Shown: positions 61,854 to 64,000 of the stretch, piece by piece
Layout: every line of letters begins with the position of its first letter
Position numbering within the stretch: the stretch's first letter is position 1
Assembly: GCF_006980715.1 (NCBI RefSeq)
Contig: NZ_SBHN01000012.1
Span: 62,001 to 126,000 of the forward strand
DNA: 64,000 nt
Source of the DNA: Telmatospirillum sp. J64-1
Lineage (GTDB): Bacteria > Pseudomonadota > Alphaproteobacteria > Rhodospirillales > Magnetospirillaceae
Direction of reading: 5' to 3'
Program-made: the position numbers and the translations under genes
Notes under the pieces: model-generated
Databases searched by the model: none
Seen by the model: the letters and a program-made list of their open reading frames with translations, nothing else
What the model was told of the DNA's origin: nothing

Positions 61854-62660
61854 ATGACAACCCGCACGCCTCCCCAGACTTCCGCCCGTCCCCAGGCCCC
61901 GGCCCAGCCGGTGCCGCAGGCCCCGTCCCGCAAGGATCGGCGCATGTTCAGCCTGCGCCTGCTGCCGCTGGTGATCTTCATGGCGGCGCTGATGCTGTCG
62001 GTGCGGGTCAAGGATATCTGGCAGGGGGTGCTGACCATCGATTTCGGCGGCGTGACCGCCACGCAGGTAGAGGCCAAGGCCCCGGCGCCGCTTCAGGTTT
62101 CGGGCGGGCTGGTGTCTGCAGCCCGCGCCCAGGCTGCCGATCAGGCCGCGCCTACCGCTGCCGCCGCCGAACCGGGCGGGATCGATCCGGCCATGCCGCC
62201 GGGCGTGCCGCCGCCGGGGGAATTCGGCGAACCGGCCTTCTCGCCCAATGAACTGGATGTGCTGCAGCGCCTGTCCGAACGCCGCGAGGGCCTGGACGCC
62301 CGCTCGCGCGAGTTGGACATGCGCGAAGGCCTGCTGAAGGCCGCCGAAGAGCGGATCGACAGGAAGATCAGCGAGTTGAAGACCCTCCAGGACAGCATCG
62401 ACTCCCTGCTGCGGAAGCATGACGAGCAGGAAGAGGAGAAGATGCGCAGCCTGGTGAGGATCTATGAAAACATGAAGCCCAAGGAGGCCGCGCGCATCTT
62501 CGAGGAATTGGACATGCCGATTCTTCTGGATGTGGTCGAGCGGATGAAGGAGCAGAGAGTTGCCCCGATCCTGGCTTCGATGGAGCCCTCGAAGGCGCGG
62601 GCGCTGACGGCGGAAATGGCCATGCGGCGCCAATTGCCGGTCGCGGACGTGAATGGGTAA
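61854..62660 (+). CDS. motE: MotE-family flagellar motility protein
   Basis: 268 residues. A membrane segment at about 34-51 (LRLLPLVIFMAALMLSV), then a Pro/Ala-rich periplasmic linker, a coiled coil (138-195), and a C-terminal MgtE-N/FliG-like helical domain (YENMKPKEAARIFEELDMPILLDVVERMKE, in part). The family works as a MotC chaperone in Sinorhizobium. Starts 8 bases after the DUF6468 gene. No motC gene is seen here. Confidence 0.82.
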   Translation: MTTRTPPQTSARPQAPAQPVPQAPSRKDRRMFSLRLLPLVIFMAALMLSVRVKDIWQGVLTIDFGGVTATQVEAKAPAPLQVSGGLVSAARAQAADQAAPTAAAAEPGGIDPAMPPGVPPPGEFGEPAFSPNELDVLQRLSERREGLDARSRELDMREGLLKAAEERIDRKISELKTLQDSIDSLLRKHDEQEEEKMRSLVRIYENMKPKEAARIFEELDMPILLDVVERMKEQRVAPILASMEPSKARALTAEMAMRRQLPVADVNG

Positions 62661-62767
62661 AAGGGCGAAAAGGCTTGCGTACCACTATTGGGGTAATTTA
62701 ACTATTCCCTCTGCTGGCTTTTTCAAGCCCAAAGGGTGGGCGCAGCTGCTGTTTGATGGAGCGATGA

Positions 62768-63154
62768 ATGGCCGTTGATAAAAATATGAATGTTTTGATT
62801 GTGGATGATTACAAGACAATGTTGCGTATCATCCGCAATCTGCTCAGGCAGCTGGGCTTCGTGAATATTGACGAAGCCACGGATGGCAGCATGGCGCTGC
62901 AGATGCTGCGCAACGGCAATTACGGTCTGGTCATTTCCGACTGGAACATGGAACCCATGACCGGCCTGCAGCTTCTGCGCGAAGTCCGTGCCGATGCCAA
63001 GCTGAAGCCCACTCCCTTCATCATGGTCACGGCCGAATCCAAGTCCGAGAACGTGATCGCGGCCAAGGAGGCGGGCGTTTCGAACTACATCGTCAAGCCC
63101 TTCAACGCCGAGACGCTGAAGGCCAAGATGGTGAGCGTGCTGGGCGATTTCTGA
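62768..63154 (+). CDS. cheY: Chemotaxis response regulator CheY
   Basis: 128-residue single receiver domain. Acidic pocket Asp13-Asp14 (VDDYKTML), phosphoacceptor Asp58 (VISDWNMEPMTG), switch Thr (VTAES) near 88, Lys110 (KPFN). Shares the sequence form of flagellar-operon CheY proteins, next to cheZ. Its product binds FliM of the same cluster. A 107-base leader separates it from motE and may hold a promoter. Confidence 0.95.
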   Translation: MAVDKNMNVLIVDDYKTMLRIIRNLLRQLGFVNIDEATDGSMALQMLRNGNYGLVISDWNMEPMTGLQLLREVRADAKLKPTPFIMVTAESKSENVIAAKEAGVSNYIVKPFNAETLKAKMVSVLGDF

Positions 63155-63184
63155 TCGCCCGGCCCCTCCTGGGGGGAGAGCAGG

Positions 63185-63829
63185 ATGTCGGCGAGTGACT
63201 TGGACCGCCAGTTGGCCTTGCGGCTCGAAGAGCTGCGCAAGGAATATGGGGACGCGGTCAAGCTCGAGAGGGTCGCGGACGTGGTTCGCGCCCTCCTGCT
63301 CTCGGTGAACCACGGGGATGTCCGGCTCTACAAAGAGCTGGAAAGCCTGGCTGCCTATATTCAGCAGGCCAAGGAAGAGATCGCCTCGCTTCAGCCGGAC
63401 GAGCTGCGGCAGGAGGTGATCGCTTCCGCCACGGACGAACTGGACGCCATCGTCGGGGCCACCGAGCAGGCCACCAACACCATCATGGACATGGCGGACC
63501 AGCTGGAGATCCTGCGCCCGGAGCTGCCCCCGGAAGTCGGGGAGAAGCTGGGCGAGGTGACCACGCATATCTACGAGGCGTGCAGCTTCCAGGACATCAC
63601 CGGCCAGCGCATCAGCAAGGTGGTCGGGGCGCTGAAGCATATCGAGAGCAAGCTCGATGCCCTGGTGCGTGCCTTCGGGCCTGAATTCGAGCGTCCGGTC
63701 GCGTCGCAGGCCAGGCCGTTCTCCGCCGCTGGCGCGCCCAGCGACGAGGATCTGCTCAACGGGCCGCAGCTGCCCGACAAGGCCAAGAAGCAGGACGAAA
63801 TCGACGCCTTGTTCAACAGCATAGGCTGA
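63185..63829 (+). CDS. cheZ: CheY-P phosphatase CheZ
   Basis: 214 residues, helical hairpin. The catalytic Gln segment is YEACSFQDITGQRISKV, matching CheZ (Gln in FQDITGQ). C-terminal tail has the CheY-binding helix LPDKAKKQDEIDALFNSIG. CheZ is uncommon in alphaproteobacteria, but spirilla have it. Starts 30 bases after cheY, with GGGGGGAGAG upstream. Confidence 0.94.
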   Translation: MSASDLDRQLALRLEELRKEYGDAVKLERVADVVRALLLSVNHGDVRLYKELESLAAYIQQAKEEIASLQPDELRQEVIASATDELDAIVGATEQATNTIMDMADQLEILRPELPPEVGEKLGEVTTHIYEACSFQDITGQRISKVVGALKHIESKLDALVRAFGPEFERPVASQARPFSAAGAPSDEDLLNGPQLPDKAKKQDEIDALFNSIG

Positions 63830-63834
63830 CGCCG

Positions 63835-64000
63835 ATGCGCGAGCAGGACGACGAGCAACCGCAATATCGGGCGGAGCCGCCGGGCGCGTCTCCGTTGATG
63901 CTGTCGGTGTTCCTGCTGCTGCTCGCCTTCTTCATTCTGCTCAATTCTCTTTCGACCTATCAGGACGTTCGGGGCCAGGCGGTGCTGGAGAGTGTGAAAT
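63835..64000 (+). CDS. MotB-like/OmpA-family membrane protein, N-terminal part only
   Basis: The window ends after 55 codons. The ATG at 63835 lies 5 bases after the cheZ stop. Short polar N-terminus then a single membrane segment LMLSVFLLLLAFFILLNSLS (parts), the type seen in MotB/OmpA-like motor proteins. In MotB the helix begins with an Asp (channel residue) before LLLxFF; here that position is Ser (LSVFLLLLAFF). If this is a stator unit it may not conduct ions; it may instead be a MotB-like accessory protein with a C-terminal peptidoglycan-binding domain, which lies beyond the window. Confidence 0.6.
   Translation, partial: MREQDDEQPQYRAEPPGASPLMLSVFLLLLAFFILLNSLSTYQDVRGQAVLESVK

Overview
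The window reads as a chromosomal segment of a GC-rich alphaproteobacterium, most likely a spirillum of the Rhodospirillales (Magnetospirillum, Phaeospirillum or Rhodospirillum type). The clues are the CcrM methyltransferase, the bolA / J-domain / cobS / cobT order, a single-cysteine DksA, and a Caulobacter-style flagellar control set (FlbD, FliX, FlbT, FlaF) together with flhF/flhG and cheZ. Genus-level placement is inference. I see no rRNA, tRNA, insertion sequence, prophage or CRISPR array.

Layout. (1) 1-10196, housekeeping: a CPA2 antiporter (5' end at the window edge), rnhB, ccrM, a ribbon-helix-helix gene, bolA, a J-domain gene, cobS-cobT (cobaltochelatase), an intergenic inverted repeat, a ferredoxin-NADP reductase and a membrane J-domain protein. 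(2) 22253 down to 8721, minus strand: a tightly packed run fliF-fliG-fliH-fliN-motA-flbD-flhA-flhF-flhG-fliK-like-QueF-like-J-domain. (3) 22499-27013, minus strand: flgD-fliK and flgI-flgJ-flbY-like, each with its own sigma-54-type promoter. (4) 27300-31724, plus strand: flgE-flgL-flgK. (5) 31845-50144: flaF, then a glycosylation island holding a TPR/O-GlcNAc-transferase-like protein, a GT2, a HAD protein and its separately encoded partner domain, a capsule-type transferase, two methyltransferases, rmlA/rmlB, a PglD-like acetyltransferase, LuxC- and LuxE-like proteins, an AMP-ligase, an SDR, an acyl carrier protein and a sugar aminotransferase. It ends next to the flagellin gene. (6) 50299-54537: flagellin, flbT, a DUF1217 gene, a FlaG-like gene, flgN, fliX, dksA. 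(7) 54828-64000: a UDP-glucuronate decarboxylase, flgF-flgG-flgA-flgH (minus), then fliL-fliM-DUF6468-motE-cheY-cheZ-motB-like (plus, cut by the window end).

How it fits together. FliF/G/M/N/H, FlhA and the Flg proteins build the basal body, hook and filament. FlhF/FlhG would place the flagellum at the pole, and CheY/CheZ and the Mot proteins drive and steer it. The promoters show an ordered cascade: early operons (fliF, fliL, fliX) carry CtrA-like boxes, while later operons (flgF, flgI, flgE, fliK) carry -24/-12 promoters. A recurrent palindrome GGCA-N5-TGCC lies upstream of the later promoters and in the fliF leader, and is proposed here as the FlbD site. CcrM sites (GANTC) cluster in front of ccrM and lie near the fliL CtrA box and in the flagellin leader.

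The most novel part is the island. It appears able to make a dTDP-amino-6-deoxy sugar carrying an unusual acyl-derived group, handled by an ACP, an AMP-ligase, an SDR and a LuxC/LuxE-type acyl-reductase pair without luciferase, probably to decorate the short flagellin.
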